Position numbers and translations under genes: made by a program
Assembly: GCF_001463745.1 (NCBI RefSeq)
Contig: NZ_BBWJ01000019.1
Coordinates: forward strand, 1 to 64,000
DNA: 64,000 nt
From: Aureimonas sp. AU22
GTDB lineage: Bacteria > Pseudomonadota > Alphaproteobacteria > Rhizobiales > Rhizobiaceae
Direction: 5' to 3'
In this document: piece after piece, positions 54,621-64,000 of the stretch
Layout of the letters: the number at the start of each line of letters is the position of its first letter
Numbering within the stretch: the stretch's first letter is position 1
The notes under the pieces: model-generated
The model's input: only the letters and a program-made list of their open reading frames with translations
Told to the model about the DNA's origin: nothing
The model's database searches: none

Positions 54621-55266
54621 AACCGCTGAAGGGATCGCCGTCCATCCGGAAGATCCGGACCTCGCCTCGCTGGCTGCCGATGGTCGGGTCGTCGCTTATT
54701 TCGGCTACGGCTCGCTGGTCAATCGCGCGACGCTGCGCACGAAGTTCCTCGGCATCCGACGGGCGTCCGTCACCGGCTGGCGGCGGTTCTGGATGCCGCG
54801 CGCGGCACCGATGCCCGCGCTGCTGTCGGTCCGGCCGCACGAGGATTTCGAGACGCAGGGTGTCGTGGTCTACGACCGCGCCGATCATCTTCCGGCGGTG
54901 GATGAACGGGAAGCGGGCTATGCGCGCCGCGTCGTGATGCCCGGCCATGTTCGCATCGAGAACGCCGCATCCCAAGATGTGCCGCTCTTCATCTACGAGG
55001 CCTCGCCGGCGGAGCCGGATGCGGCCGAGGCAGGCGCGACGATCCTCCAATCCTATCTCGACGCCGTTCTCCAGGGTTTCCTGTCGCTCTACGGGGAGGA
55101 GGGGGTCGCACGCTTTGTCGCGGAAACGGAAGGGTTCGAGACCGCCATATCGGCCGATCGTTCGAACCCGCGCTATCCGCGCCCGGTGACGGTGTCTCCG
55201 GCGGAAGCCGATCTTTTCGACCGGCTCGTACGAGAGCGCGGCGCACGGATCGTGGACGCCGGCTGA
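54613..55266 (+). CDS. Gamma-glutamylcyclotransferase-like protein
   Basis: This 217-residue protein has the GGCT-fold signature AYFGYGSLVNRATL near residue 30 and an acidic residue in VDEREAGYARRVV near residue 98 that matches the catalytic Glu of the family. Members split gamma-glutamyl peptides or glutathione to 5-oxoproline. The eight-base overlap with gor suggests joint control of glutathione level or redox state, which is inference. ChaC-type activity on glutathione is one option. Confidence 0.8.
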   Translation: MPETAEGIAVHPEDPDLASLAADGRVVAYFGYGSLVNRATLRTKFLGIRRASVTGWRRFWMPRAAPMPALLSVRPHEDFETQGVVVYDRADHLPAVDEREAGYARRVVMPGHVRIENAASQDVPLFIYEASPAEPDAAEAGATILQSYLDAVLQGFLSLYGEEGVARFVAETEGFETAISADRSNPRYPRPVTVSPAEADLFDRLVRERGARIVDAG

Positions 55267-55411
55267 CGCGCAGCCGTCAACCCTTTGGTGACAAACGCAT
55301 GGGTTCGTGGCAGTAAGCCGCGACCGATCGCTCGGGCGGCCCTCGCCGCCTCGAGCCTTTTCGCCCGAACGAGAAACAGGAACCGGGCCGTCGATCGGTA
55401 GAGGAGAAGTC

Positions 55412-56791
55412 ATGGCCAAGGATTGGACCCCGTCGAGCTGGCGCGCAAAGCCCATCGAGCAAGTGCCGGCGTATCCCGACCTCGCGGCGCTCGCGGAAAC
55501 CGAGAAGCGTCTGGCCTCCTTTCCGCCGCTGGTTTTTGCAGGTGAGGCGCGCAAGCTGAAGAAGGCGCTCGCCGAAGTCGCCGAAGGCCGCAGCTTCCTC
55601 CTTCAGGGCGGCGACTGCGCCGAGAGCTTCGCCGAGCACGGCGCCGACAACATCCGCGACTTCTTCCGCGCCTTCCTGCAGATGGCCGTCGTCCTCACCT
55701 TCGCGGCGTCCTCGCCCGTGGTGAAGGTCGGCCGTATCGCGGGCCAGTTCGCCAAGCCGCGCTCGTCCGGCAACGAGACGAAGGACGGGATCACGCTGCC
55801 GTCCTACCGGGGCGACATCATCAACGGGATCGAGTTCGACGAGACCTCTCGCGTGCCCGCGCCCGAGCGCCAGGAGATGGCCTATCGCCAGTCGGCGGCG
55901 ACGCTGAACCTCCTGCGCGCCTTCGCACAGGGCGGCTACGCCAATCTCGACAACGTGCACCAGTGGATGCTCGGCTTCGTGTCCGGCAGCCCGCAGGCGG
56001 AGCGCTATGGCCAGCTGGCCGACCGCATCTCCGAGACGATGAACTTCATGCGGGCGATCGGCATCAACTCCGAAAGCCACCCGTCGCTGCGCGAGACCGA
56101 CTTCTTCACCAGCCACGAGGCTCTGCTTCTCGGCTACGAGGAGGCGCTGACGCGCGTCGATTCGACGAGCGGCGAATGGTACGCGACCTCCGGCCACATG
56201 ATCTGGATCGGCGATCGCACACGCCAGCCGGACAACGCTCATGTCGAATACTGCCGCGGCATCAAGAACCCGATCGGCCTGAAATGCGGCCCGTCGCTTT
56301 CGTCCGACGAACTGCTTCGCCTGATCGACATCCTGAACCCGCAGAACGAAGCGGGACGGCTGACGCTGATCACCCGCTTCGGCCACGACAAGGTCGGCGA
56401 ACACCTGCCGCGCCTTATCCGCGCCGTGCAGAAGGAAGGTCGCAAGGTCGTGTGGTCGTGCGATCCGATGCACGGCAACACGATCACCGTGAACGACTAC
56501 AAGACCCGGCCCTTCGACCGTATCCTCTCGGAGGTCGAAGGCTTCTTCGACGTTCATCGCGCCGAAGGCACGCACGCGGGCGGCATCCATATCGAGATGA
56601 CCGGCAAGGACGTGACGGAATGCACCGGCGGCGCTCGGCCTGTCCTCGCGGAGGACCTGTCGGACCGCTACCACACGCACTGCGACCCGCGGCTCAACGC
56701 GAACCAGGCGCTGGAACTCGCCTTCCTCACCGCGGAGCGGATCAAGAAGGAGCAGGAGTCCTATCGGCCTCCGCAGGCCGTCGGCTTCTGA
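55412..56791 (+). CDS. Class II 3-deoxy-7-phosphoheptulonate (DAHP) synthase
   Basis: This enzyme joins phosphoenolpyruvate and erythrose 4-phosphate to DAHP, the first step of the shikimate pathway. The 459-residue protein is the plant-like class II type: [15 protein letters not shown] (metal Cys), [41 protein letters not shown] and the metal His/Glu set in [15 protein letters not shown] and [10 protein letters not shown]. The ATG at 55412 has GAGGAGA upstream. Class II enzymes are common in rhizobia. The terminator at 56821-56850 follows. Confidence 0.95.
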   Translation: MAKDWTPSSWRAKPIEQVPAYPDLAALAETEKRLASFPPLVFAGEARKLKKALAEVAEGRSFLLQGGDCAESFAEHGADNIRDFFRAFLQMAVVLTFAASSPVVKVGRIAGQFAKPRSSGNETKDGITLPSYRGDIINGIEFDETSRVPAPERQEMAYRQSAATLNLLRAFAQGGYANLDNVHQWMLGFVSGSPQAERYGQLADRISETMNFMRAIGINSESHPSLRETDFFTSHEALLLGYEEALTRVDSTSGEWYATSGHMIWIGDRTRQPDNAHVEYCRGIKNPIGLKCGPSLSSDELLRLIDILNPQNEAGRLTLITRFGHDKVGEHLPRLIRAVQKEGRKVVWSCDPMHGNTITVNDYKTRPFDRILSEVEGFFDVHRAEGTHAGGIHIEMTGKDVTECTGGARPVLAEDLSDRYHTHCDPRLNANQALELAFLTAERIKKEQESYRPPQAVGF

Positions 56792-56820
56792 GCCGATCGG
56801 CATTCAGATCGGAACAAGCG

Positions 56821-56850
56821 AAAGGCCGGATGGGATCATCCGGCCTTTCT
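56821..56850. terminator. Intrinsic terminator after the DAHP synthase gene
   Basis: AAAGGCCGGAT (56821-56831) and ATCCGGCCTTT (56838-56848) form an 11-base perfect stem with a six-base loop, A before and T after. It lies between convergent genes and may serve both. Confidence 0.85.
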
Positions 56851-56878
56851 CGTCTGGCGGCCATTCTGGCGCCGAGAC

Positions 56879-57544
56879 TCAGTCCTTCGGTTCGCGCTTC
56901 GCTGTCGGCGCCTGCGACCGGACGGCTTCCAGCGCCTCGCCGTCGTCGTCGTCGCGCCCGCGCGAGAAGAGCTTGTCGCGCACCACCGAGCCGCCCTGCT
57001 GCCAGGCGAAGAACAGTCCGAGAAGACCCAGGAGAATCGCCAGCCCGATCATCACGCCGTGCTCCATCTGCTCCAGACGCAGGAAGACGGACGTGATCGA
57101 ATAGCCGAAGACGTAGCCGATCGTGGTGAACAGGCCTGCCCAGATGCCGGCGCCAATGAAGTTCAGGATCAGGAAACGCGGAACCGTGATGGACGACAGG
57201 CCGAGCGCGATCAACCCCGGCATGCGCAAGCCGTATACGTAGCGGTTCACGATCACGAAGTAGGCCTGGAACCGGTCCACGAGCCGCAAAGCCTTGGCGA
57301 ACTTCGGCTTCTTCTTCCACCGCACGACCCAGCGGCTGTCCGAGAAGTAGCGCGAGAACAGAAACACCGCGAGGTCGCCGCAGAACGATCCGACGAAGGC
57401 GAGGCCGGCCATCAGTTCGATCGGGTAGGAACCGCGATAGGCGAGGAAGCCGCCGATGATGGCGAAGACCTCACCTTCGAAGAACGTCCCGGCGAACACG
57501 ATGCCGGGACCGAACCGGTCGATCAGAGAGAGGATTTCGTACAC
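56879..57544 (-). CDS. DedA family inner-membrane protein
   Basis: This 221-residue protein is of the DedA/SNARE-associated (VTT) family, whose members act in undecaprenyl phosphate or phospholipid movement across the inner membrane. Visible parts are FAGTFFEGEVFAIIGGFLAY near residue 16, GDLAVFLFSRYFSDS, VNRYVYGLRMPGLIALGLSS and LNFIGAGIWAGLFTTIGYVFGY. These contain the acidic and arginine residues important in DedA proteins. The start is GTG at 57542-57544 with GGAG five bases upstream. The C-terminal tail (about 185-221) is charged and probably cytoplasmic. Confidence 0.88.
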   Translation of the reverse strand: MYEILSLIDRFGPGIVFAGTFFEGEVFAIIGGFLAYRGSYPIELMAGLAFVGSFCGDLAVFLFSRYFSDSRWVVRWKKKPKFAKALRLVDRFQAYFVIVNRYVYGLRMPGLIALGLSSITVPRFLILNFIGAGIWAGLFTTIGYVFGYSITSVFLRLEQMEHGVMIGLAILLGLLGLFFAWQQGGSVVRDKLFSRGRDDDDGEALEAVRSQAPTAKREPKD

Positions 57545-57745
57545 GCGGTCTCCGCAGGCGTCGTCATGCGAGGCTATCCCGTCGCGCCCTATGTCGGGCG
57601 GAATGCGCGATTTGCAAAGGGGAGGCAAGCGCCAAGGCCGCATCTCTCCATTGCGTGAGCCCCGATGGCATGCTGTCACACCGCCGAAATACGACGGAGC
57701 GCAGCAGTCGCGCCGTCACAGGGCGGCTGAGAGGAACCCGGACAG

Positions 57746-58072
57746 ATGAACGCCATGGAGCTTCCGGCCCCGACGGACATACTCGCTGCGGCCTTCGCGG
57801 TCGGAATCCTGTTCCTCGTACGCTTTGCGCTGGCCCTGCGTCGCATTCGCATGGAACCGGGATCCGGATGGCGGCCGGACAAGCAGGCTTGGCGTGACGT
57901 GACGCGACCTCTGGGGTACGGGCCACAGCTGGAACCGAATCGGCGCCATGCCGCGCGACAACTCTACCTCGCGCTATTCTTTCTCGCGCTGGCCGCGATC
58001 CTCGCGGTCTGGCTCGGTGGATCTACCTTGTTCGGCTGGCCCGCGCCCTTCAAGGCGGGAAGCTTCGCTTGA
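57746..58072 (+). CDS. Small hypothetical membrane protein
   Basis: This 108-residue protein has two hydrophobic segments (about 12-31 and 74-93) separated by a charged stretch. AGAGGAA lies nine bases before its ATG. Its stop TGA overlaps the TTG start of the MFS transporter gene (TTGA), so the two are probably translated together and the small protein may be a partner of the transporter. I do not recognise a family. Confidence 0.55.
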   Translation: MNAMELPAPTDILAAAFAVGILFLVRFALALRRIRMEPGSGWRPDKQAWRDVTRPLGYGPQLEPNRRHAARQLYLALFFLALAAILAVWLGGSTLFGWPAPFKAGSFA

Positions 58073-59304
58073 GCACGCCAGGAGGCACCGATGGTGCCGG
58101 ATCCTTCATTCTCGCGAACGGACGATGGCTCGGAGGTGCGTTTCTCCTGTGTCTCTGCTCGTCCTTCGGCCAGACCTTCTTCATTTCGCTGTCGGGCGGC
58201 GACATCCGACGCGAGCTCGGTCTGAGCCACGGCGATTTCGGGCTCCTCTACATGCTGGCGACGCTTGCCAGCGCCGTGACGCTGCCGTTCCTCGGGCGAG
58301 CGATCGACCGCTTTTCGACGCGATACGTCGCTGCGGCCACGATCCTGGGGCTGGCGGCCGCCTGTCTCGTCATGGCGACCGTGCCATCCGTTCCGCTGCT
58401 CCTCGTCGCCTTGTATCTCCTGCGCCTCTGCGGGCAGGGAATGATGTCCCAGACGGCCTTCACCGCCGTCGGGCGTTGGTTTCTTGCCCAGCGCGGGCGG
58501 GCGGTCTCCTACGTTACGATCGGCTATCAGGCCGGTGAGGCGAGCCTGCCCTTGATCTTCATCGCAATGGTCGGCCTGGTCGGTTGGCGGGGGAGTTGGT
58601 TTGCGTCCGCCGCGTTCCTTGTCGCGTTCGGGTTGCCTGTCATCTACGCCCTCGTCAGTCGAGAGCGGGATCCGCAGGGGACCGGGGGCACCGCGTCGCC
58701 GAAGACCGCAGCCGGCGACCGACAGCTGTACGAGGTCATGAGGAGCCCGAGCTTTTACCTTCTTTGCGCCGGTGTCGTCGCACCGCCCTTCATCGTCACC
58801 ACCATCTTCTTCCACCAGATCTACCTTTCGAACCTCCGAGGCTGGCCCGTGGAACTGTTCGCGTCCGGCTTCGTGCTCATGTCGGCGGCCACGGCGGCTT
58901 GCGCGCTGACGTGCGGCTGGCTGATCGATCGCTACACCGCGGTGCGGGTCCTGCCGTTCTTCCTCCTCCCTTTGACCTTTGCCTGCTTCGTCATCTCGCT
59001 GGTCGTGTCCCCGGTTGCGGTCTTCATCTTCATGGGGCTCGTCGGAATCTCCAACGGTTTCGCGGCGACCCTCTTCGGCGCGCTTTGGCCGGAACTCTAC
59101 GGTGTGCGCCATCTTGGCGCGATTCGGTCCGTCGTCCTGTCGATGCTGGTGTTCGGCAGCGCGCTCGGCCCCGGTCTCACCGGCTTTCTGATCGATCGAG
59201 GCGTATCCTATCCGCTCCAGATCGCGGCCATGGGATGCTACTGCCTGGCGGGGGCGATCGTCCTGTCCCTCTGGTCGCAGCGGCATTCGCGGTCCGGCGC
59301 CTGA
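58069..59304 (+). CDS. MFS transporter
   Basis: This 411-residue inner-membrane permease has 12 hydrophobic segments in two halves. The cytoplasmic loop after segment two ([15 protein letters not shown]) has the major facilitator motif-A type G-x3-D-R-x-S-x-R, repeated weakly as [12 protein letters not shown] in the second half. The layout resembles the nitrate/nitrite- or oxalate/formate-type branches, but substrate cannot be assigned. The start is TTG at 58069, overlapping the gene before. The first in-frame ATG lies inside segment two and can be excluded. Confidence 0.85.
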   Translation: MSTPGGTDGAGSFILANGRWLGGAFLLCLCSSFGQTFFISLSGGDIRRELGLSHGDFGLLYMLATLASAVTLPFLGRAIDRFSTRYVAAATILGLAAACLVMATVPSVPLLLVALYLLRLCGQGMMSQTAFTAVGRWFLAQRGRAVSYVTIGYQAGEASLPLIFIAMVGLVGWRGSWFASAAFLVAFGLPVIYALVSRERDPQGTGGTASPKTAAGDRQLYEVMRSPSFYLLCAGVVAPPFIVTTIFFHQIYLSNLRGWPVELFASGFVLMSAATAACALTCGWLIDRYTAVRVLPFFLLPLTFACFVISLVVSPVAVFIFMGLVGISNGFAATLFGALWPELYGVRHLGAIRSVVLSMLVFGSALGPGLTGFLIDRGVSYPLQIAAMGCYCLAGAIVLSLWSQRHSRSGA

Positions 59305-59347
59305 CGCCTCGATTGCCACGCGCGGCGTCGGGGTCTATCGCGGAGCA

Positions 59348-60721
59348 ATGACCGTGTTCGTTCGCTTCGCCCCGTCGCCCACCGGATACCTCCATATCGG
59401 GAACCTCCGGCCGGCCCTGTTCAACTGGCTCTTCGCGCAGGCGCATGGCGGCCGGTTCCTGCTGCGCTACGACGACACCGATCGCGAACGATCCAAGCCG
59501 GAATACGCGCAAGCCATTGCCGACGATCTCGCCTGGATCGGCATCCGGCCCGACGCCGTCGCGCGGCAGTCCGATCGCCTGTCGCACTACGATGCGGCCG
59601 CCGATCTCCTTCGCGACAGCGGGGTCCTTTATCCCTGCTACGAGACCGCCGACGAGCTTGAGCGGATGCGCAAGCGCCGCATGGCCCGGGGCCAGCCGCC
59701 CGTCTATGGGCGGGAGGCGCTTCGTCTCACCGGAGAGGATCGCGCGCGGCTGGAAGCGGAGGGCCTTCGGCCTCACTGGCGCTTCCGGCTTCCGAACTTC
59801 GTCGACGATCCGCTTCGACCGTCGCGCACGGACGTCCATTGGGACGACGTCGTGCGCGGTCTCCAGACGGTGGACCTCGCCTCGCTGTCGGATCCCGTCC
59901 TCGTGCGCGAGGACGGCACGTACCTCTACACGTTCTGTTCGGTCGTGGACGACGGCGAAATGGGGATCTCGCACGTCCTGCGCGGCGACGATCACGTGAC
60001 GAATACGGGCGTCCAGATCGCGATCTTCGAGGCACTCGATCACCCGGTGCCCGCTTTCGGACACTTCAACCTCCTGACGACGATCGACGGCGAGGGGCTA
60101 TCGAAGCGCACTGGCGCGCTTTCGCTGCGTTCGCTGCGCGATGACGGGCTCGAGCCAATGGCCGTCGCCTCGCTTGCGGTTCTCACCGGGCTGTCGGGCT
60201 CGATCGAGGCGATGCCGGATCTCCCGGCGCTCGGAACACGGCTCGATTTCGGACATGTCTCGGCATCCAGCTCGAAATTCGATCCCGCCGAACTGGAGCG
60301 GCTGAACGCCGAACTCGTCCACGCCATGCCCTATGCGACGGTGGCCGAGCGCCTGCGCGATCTCGGTGTGCCGGATGACGAAGCCGAGGCGTTCTGGGGC
60401 GCAGTGCGGCGCAACTGCGCCCGCGTCCGGGACGCCGCCGTTTGGCGCGAGATCGTGTTCGGGCAACCGGCGACCGCACCCGAGCTTTCGGACGATGACC
60501 GGGCGTTCGTGGCGCGCGCGTTCGATCTCCTGCCGCCCGCACCCTGGGATGGCACGACCTGGAAGTCCTGGACCGACCGGGTCAAGGCCGAGACCGGGCG
60601 CAAGGGCCGGGCGCTGTTCATGCCGCTGCGCGTCGCCTTGACCGGCCTGGAGCACGGTCCGGAGCTGGCCGATCTTCTGCCGCTGATCGGCGTCGAGCGC
60701 GCCACCGCCCGACGCCCCTGA
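59348..60721 (+). CDS. gltX: Glutamyl-tRNA synthetase
   Basis: This is a class I synthetase that charges tRNA-Glu. The 457-residue protein has the HIGH-type motif [21 protein letters not shown] at the N-terminus and the KMSKS-type motif as GLSKRTG near residue 248, then a helical anticodon-binding part. No zinc-binding cysteine cluster is visible. Many alphaproteobacteria have two gltX genes, one of which may charge tRNA-Gln or have a special role; this window does not show which copy this is. It is convergent with maeB, 21 bases away. Confidence 0.94.
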   Translation: MTVFVRFAPSPTGYLHIGNLRPALFNWLFAQAHGGRFLLRYDDTDRERSKPEYAQAIADDLAWIGIRPDAVARQSDRLSHYDAAADLLRDSGVLYPCYETADELERMRKRRMARGQPPVYGREALRLTGEDRARLEAEGLRPHWRFRLPNFVDDPLRPSRTDVHWDDVVRGLQTVDLASLSDPVLVREDGTYLYTFCSVVDDGEMGISHVLRGDDHVTNTGVQIAIFEALDHPVPAFGHFNLLTTIDGEGLSKRTGALSLRSLRDDGLEPMAVASLAVLTGLSGSIEAMPDLPALGTRLDFGHVSASSSKFDPAELERLNAELVHAMPYATVAERLRDLGVPDDEAEAFWGAVRRNCARVRDAAVWREIVFGQPATAPELSDDDRAFVARAFDLLPPAPWDGTTWKSWTDRVKAETGRKGRALFMPLRVALTGLEHGPELADLLPLIGVERATARRP

Positions 60722-60742
60722 GGGCGCCGGGCCAGCCCGATA

Positions 60743-63061
60743 TCAGCCCTTGGCTTCCTCGTCGCGCTGAACGGCTTCCGCCACCGCGATCGCCGCCATG
60801 TTGACGACGCCGCGCGAGGTGACCGACGGCGTCAGGATGTGGGCGGGCTTGGCGGTGCCGAGCAGGATCGGGCCGACGTGCAGGGCGTCGGTCATCGACT
60901 TCACGACGTTCATCGTGATGTTGGCTGCGTCCAACGTCGGGAAGAGCAAGAGGTTGGCGTCCTCCGTCAGCGTGGAGTTGGGCATGACCCGCTGGCGCAG
61001 CTCACGCGACAGCGCCGCGTCGCCGTGCATCTCGCCGTCGATCTCGAGGTCCGGCATCGCCTCGCGAACCAGTGTCAGCGCGGCCCGCAGCTTTCGCGCG
61101 TCCGGCGTGTCGGCCGTGCCGAAGTTGGAATGCGACAGGAGCGCCGCACGCGGCTGGATGCGGAAGCGGTGGATCATCCGCGCTGCGAGGAGCGCGATTT
61201 CGGCGAGGTTCTCGGCAGAAGGGCTGTCCTGCACGTAGGTGTCGGCAAAGAAGGTCGTGGCGTTCTGCGAGATCAGGAGGCTGAGGCCCGACAAGCGGCC
61301 GACGCCCGGCGCCACGCCGATGATCTGGCGGATATCGCGGATCTGGCGCGAGAAGCGTCCGGCGAGGCCGCAGATCAGGATGTCGGCGTCCCCGCGCGAC
61401 ACGGACACCGCGCCGATCACGGTGGTGTTCGTGCGCACGAGAGCGCGCGCCGTATCCGGGTTCACGCCACGGCGGCCGACCTTCGAGAAGTAGTGGTCGA
61501 CATAGTCGCGGTAGCGCGGATCGTCTTCCGGGTTCACGACCTCGAAGTCTTGCGCCGGACGGATCCGCAGACCGAAGCGCTGGAGGCGCGTCTCGATGAC
61601 GCTCGGGCGGCCGATCAGGATCGGGCGGCAGACCTTGTCCTCCAGAAGGACTTGCGCGGCGCGCAGCACGCGCTCGTCCTCGCCGTCGGAGAAGATGACG
61701 CGCTTCTCCGAGTTTCGCGCGATCGCGAAGATCGGTTTCATCACGAGACCGGAGCGGTAGACGAACCGGTTCAGCCGGTCGAGATAGGCGTCCCAGTCCG
61801 CAATCGGGCGCAGCGCGACGCCCGTCGCCTCCGCCGCGCGAGCTACGGCGGGTGCGATCTTGAGGATCAGCCGCGGATCGAACGGCGAGGGGATCAGGTA
61901 TTCCGGGCCGAAGACGGGCGTTTCGGACCCGTAGGCCTTGGCCGCGACCTCGGACACTTCTTCGCGGGCCAGGGCGGCGATCGCATCCACAGCGGCGATC
62001 TTCATCTCCTCGTTGATCGAGGTGGCGCCGCAGTCGAGCGCGCCGCGGAAGATGTAGGGGAAGCAGAGGACGTTGTTGACCTGGTTGGGGAAGTCCGAGC
62101 GTCCCGTGCAGATCATCGCGTCCTTGCGCACGGCGCGCGCGAGGTCGGGCATGATCTCCGGCGTCGGATTGGCAAGCGCCATGATCAGCGGCTTCTCGGC
62201 CATCGATTCGAGAAGCTCGGGCTTCAGGACGCCGCCGGCGGACAGGCCGAGGAAGATGTCGGCGCCGCCGATGACATCGGACAGCGTGCGCGCCTCCGTC
62301 GCCTTGGCATAGACCGCCATCCAGCGGTCCATTCCCTTCTCGCGGCCCTCGTAGACGACGCCGTCCTTGTCGGTGCAGGTGATGTTCTCGATCCTGGCGC
62401 CGAGCGACACGAGAAGATTGAGGCAGGCGAGCGCAGCCGCGCCCGCACCGGACGTCACGATCCGCACGTCCTCGATGCGCTTGCCGGCCAGCAGCAGAGC
62501 GTTGCGCACGGCAGCCGCCACGATGATCGCCGTGCCGTGCTGGTCGTCGTGGAAGACGGGAATCCCCATCTTTGCGCGGAGCTGCTCCTCCACCTCGAAG
62601 CACTCGGGCGCCTTGATGTCCTCGAGGTTGATGCCGCCGAAGGTCGGCTCCAGCGCCGAGACAACGTCCACCATCCGCTCGATGCTGGTCGCGTCGATCT
62701 CGATGTCGAAGACGTCGATGTCGGCGAACTTCTTGAACAGGACCGCCTTGCCCTCCATCACCGGCTTGGAGGCGAGGGGGCCGATGTTGCCGAGGCCGAG
62801 GACCGCAGACCCGTTGGATACCACGGCGACGAGATTGGCGCGGCTGGTGAAGTCGGCCGCCACCGACGGATCGTCGGCAATGGCGAGGCAGGGCGCGGCG
62901 ACGCCCGGCGAATAGGCGAGCGCCAGATCGCGCTGGTTGCCGAGCGGCTTGGTCGCATGCACGCCGAGCTTACCGGGCTTCGGATGGCGATGGTAGAAGA
63001 GCGCCTGCTCGTCCAGATCCCGCTTCGCGGTGTCCGTCCTGGTCTCGTCGGCGCTCGCCAT
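60743..63061 (-). CDS. maeB: NADP-dependent malic enzyme fused to a phosphotransacetylase-like domain
   Basis: Malic enzyme decarboxylates malate to pyruvate. The 772-residue protein has an N-terminal malic domain ([59 protein letters not shown]), an NAD(P)-binding part ([16 protein letters not shown]) and a C-terminal phosphotransacetylase-like region (about 435-765, [20 protein letters not shown]). The latter is thought to be regulatory in the rhizobial enzymes (Dme and Tme of Sinorhizobium). NAD versus NADP use cannot be settled by eye. The ATG at 63059-63061 is used. Confidence 0.94.
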   Translation of the reverse strand: MASADETRTDTAKRDLDEQALFYHRHPKPGKLGVHATKPLGNQRDLALAYSPGVAAPCLAIADDPSVAADFTSRANLVAVVSNGSAVLGLGNIGPLASKPVMEGKAVLFKKFADIDVFDIEIDATSIERMVDVVSALEPTFGGINLEDIKAPECFEVEEQLRAKMGIPVFHDDQHGTAIIVAAAVRNALLLAGKRIEDVRIVTSGAGAAALACLNLLVSLGARIENITCTDKDGVVYEGREKGMDRWMAVYAKATEARTLSDVIGGADIFLGLSAGGVLKPELLESMAEKPLIMALANPTPEIMPDLARAVRKDAMICTGRSDFPNQVNNVLCFPYIFRGALDCGATSINEEMKIAAVDAIAALAREEVSEVAAKAYGSETPVFGPEYLIPSPFDPRLILKIAPAVARAAEATGVALRPIADWDAYLDRLNRFVYRSGLVMKPIFAIARNSEKRVIFSDGEDERVLRAAQVLLEDKVCRPILIGRPSVIETRLQRFGLRIRPAQDFEVVNPEDDPRYRDYVDHYFSKVGRRGVNPDTARALVRTNTTVIGAVSVSRGDADILICGLAGRFSRQIRDIRQIIGVAPGVGRLSGLSLLISQNATTFFADTYVQDSPSAENLAEIALLAARMIHRFRIQPRAALLSHSNFGTADTPDARKLRAALTLVREAMPDLEIDGEMHGDAALSRELRQRVMPNSTLTEDANLLLFPTLDAANITMNVVKSMTDALHVGPILLGTAKPAHILTPSVTSRGVVNMAAIAVAEAVQRDEEAKG

Positions 63062-63245
63062 CAGTGATTCTCCGTCCTTCTGACCGCGCCGCCGTGATGC
63101 GCCGGGCCGGTATCGATATGCGTCGTCCGACTAATGCCAGCCGGGCCGGTGGTAAACAACCTTCAGCCGAATGGGCCCGGCGTCACATGGATGCAATGCA
63201 AAGCGGCGACTCTCGCACCATTGGCAAGCGAAGGGGTCGACGCCC

Positions 63246-64000
63246 ATGACGCCGACGACACCGCCGGGTTCACACCGGCATTTCCGGACGCTCTTCATCT
63301 CCGACGTGCATCTCGGCTCCAAGGCCGCGCAGGCGGAGCCGCTGCTGGCGTTCCTCGCATCGCACGACGCGGAGAAGATCTACCTCGTCGGCGACATCGT
63401 CGACGGGTGGCGGCTCAAGCGCGCGTGGCACTGGCCGCAGTCGCATAACGACGTCGTCCAGGCGTTTCTGCGAAAAGCCCGCAAGGGCACGCAGATCATC
63501 TACGTTCCCGGCAACCACGACGAGTTCCTGCGCGGCTTCCCGGGTCAGCATTTCGGCGGGATCGAAGTTCGCCTGACCGACGTCCACGAGACGGCCGATG
63601 GCCGGCGGCTCCTCGTGATGCATGGTGACGAGTTCGACGTCGTCGTGCGAAACGCACGCCTCATCGCCTATCTCGGCGACTGGGCCTACGACGCGGCGAT
63701 CGCGATCAACCTCGTGTTCAACCAGCTGCGGCGCCGTTTCGGCTTCGGCTACTGGTCCTTCTCGTCCTGGGCGAAGCTCAAGGTGAAGAACGCCGTGTCG
63801 TTCATCGGTGCCTTCGAGACCGCCCTGGCGTCGGAAGCCGAGCGCATGGGGTGCGACGGGGTGGTCTGCGGGCACATCCACCATCCCCAGATCGCGCAGC
63901 GGGCCGGCATTCTTTACGTCAACAGCGGCGACTGGGTGGAAAGCTGTTCGGCCATCGCCGAGCGCAACGACGGCTCGCTCGAGCTCCTCACATGGACCGG
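63246..64000 (+). CDS. Calcineurin-like metallophosphoesterase (UDP-2,3-diacylglucosamine diphosphatase-like), truncated at the window edge
   Basis: The gene runs off the right end, so only the first 251 codons are seen. The metal-binding set is complete: FISDVHLGS (Asp20, His22), LVGDIVDGW (Asp50), VPGNHDEFL (Asn90, His91), VMHGDEFD (His126) and CGHIHHPQI (about 213-218). This resembles the LpxH-type enzymes that split UDP-2,3-diacylglucosamine in lipid A synthesis, but many alphaproteobacteria use LpxI, and this group may have another phospho-substrate. The ATG at 63246 precedes the conserved start of the domain. It is divergent from maeB. Confidence 0.82.
   Translation, partial: MTPTTPPGSHRHFRTLFISDVHLGSKAAQAEPLLAFLASHDAEKIYLVGDIVDGWRLKRAWHWPQSHNDVVQAFLRKARKGTQIIYVPGNHDEFLRGFPGQHFGGIEVRLTDVHETADGRRLLVMHGDEFDVVVRNARLIAYLGDWAYDAAIAINLVFNQLRRRFGFGYWSFSSWAKLKVKNAVSFIGAFETALASEAERMGCDGVVCGHIHHPQIAQRAGILYVNSGDWVESCSAIAERNDGSLELLTWT

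Noticed and set aside
1-64000. CRISPR arrays, insertion sequences, integrases or att sites near the two tRNAs
   Set aside because: No regularly spaced repeats, transposase motifs or integrase genes were found, and the regions next to both tRNAs hold ordinary chromosomal genes.

Overview
This 64 kb window is a GC-rich, densely packed piece of core chromosome. The gene content and order point to an alphaproteobacterium of the order Hyphomicrobiales (Rhizobiales). The markers are ldtR beside an L,D-transpeptidase gene, glyA-nrdR-ribD-ribE-ribH-nusB, the ubiquinol-cytochrome c chaperone/DUF177/plsX/fabH/ihfA/merR cluster, an hdaA-ppk-ppx series, the Bpt aminoacyl-transferase, an Omp25/31-like beta-barrel and a fused malic enzyme-phosphotransacetylase. 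A family such as Aurantimonadaceae is possible, but I cannot prove it from sequence alone. I see no CRISPR array, insertion sequence, prophage or integrase; composition looks even throughout.

Layout. 1-253 has no convincing gene but holds a long imperfect hairpin. 254-3778 (minus) carries moaE, moaD, pgsA and uvrC. 4160-8112 has an Omp25-like porin, a GST, a small exported protein, rlmJ and an ene-reductase. 8225-10342 is a cytoplasmic molybdopterin oxidoreductase. 10443-12727 (minus) is purN, purM and a GFA-family protein. 12832-18617 (plus) is an AI-2E-family permease, hdaA, ppk and ppx, facing rnd; then come aspS, a 2'-5' RNA ligase-like gene with an exported unknown, parC, and a ClC transporter overlapping a DUF2254 membrane protein. 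28748-31194 (minus) is bpt, an RDD protein and hemB. 31430-34165 is the DUF6163-like protein, LdtR and L,D-transpeptidase block. 34309-38886 is glyA-nrdR-rib-nusB. bamE (minus) then stands apart from the UCC chaperone-DUF177-plsX-fabH-ihfA-merR run (39641-43879), followed by tRNA-Pro(GGG). 44322-48173 has a diguanylate cyclase divergent from a UxaA-type dehydratase with its GntR regulator. 48524-57544 has nadE, tRNA-Val(CAC), gph, rpiA, a DUF2059 protein, glutathione reductase with gamma-glutamylcyclotransferase, class II DAHP synthase and DedA. 57746-64000 has a small membrane protein, an MFS transporter, gltX, maeB and a metallophosphoesterase cut by the window edge.

How the genes fit together. 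Most modules are housekeeping: molybdopterin, purine, riboflavin, fatty-acid, haem, NAD and aromatic biosynthesis, polyphosphate turnover, translation and envelope assembly. The more accessory parts are the molybdoenzyme, the ClC-DUF2254 pair, the UxaA-GntR pair, the small membrane protein-MFS pair and the diguanylate cyclase. No strong candidate for a wholly new system is evident. The best leads are an unassigned stem-loop at 99-160, palindromes in front of ldtR and uxaA, a GntR regulator that seems to carry two winged helices, and several overlapping gene pairs of uncertain joint role. Many genes start with GTG or TTG, and starts were chosen from ribosome-binding sites and domain limits.
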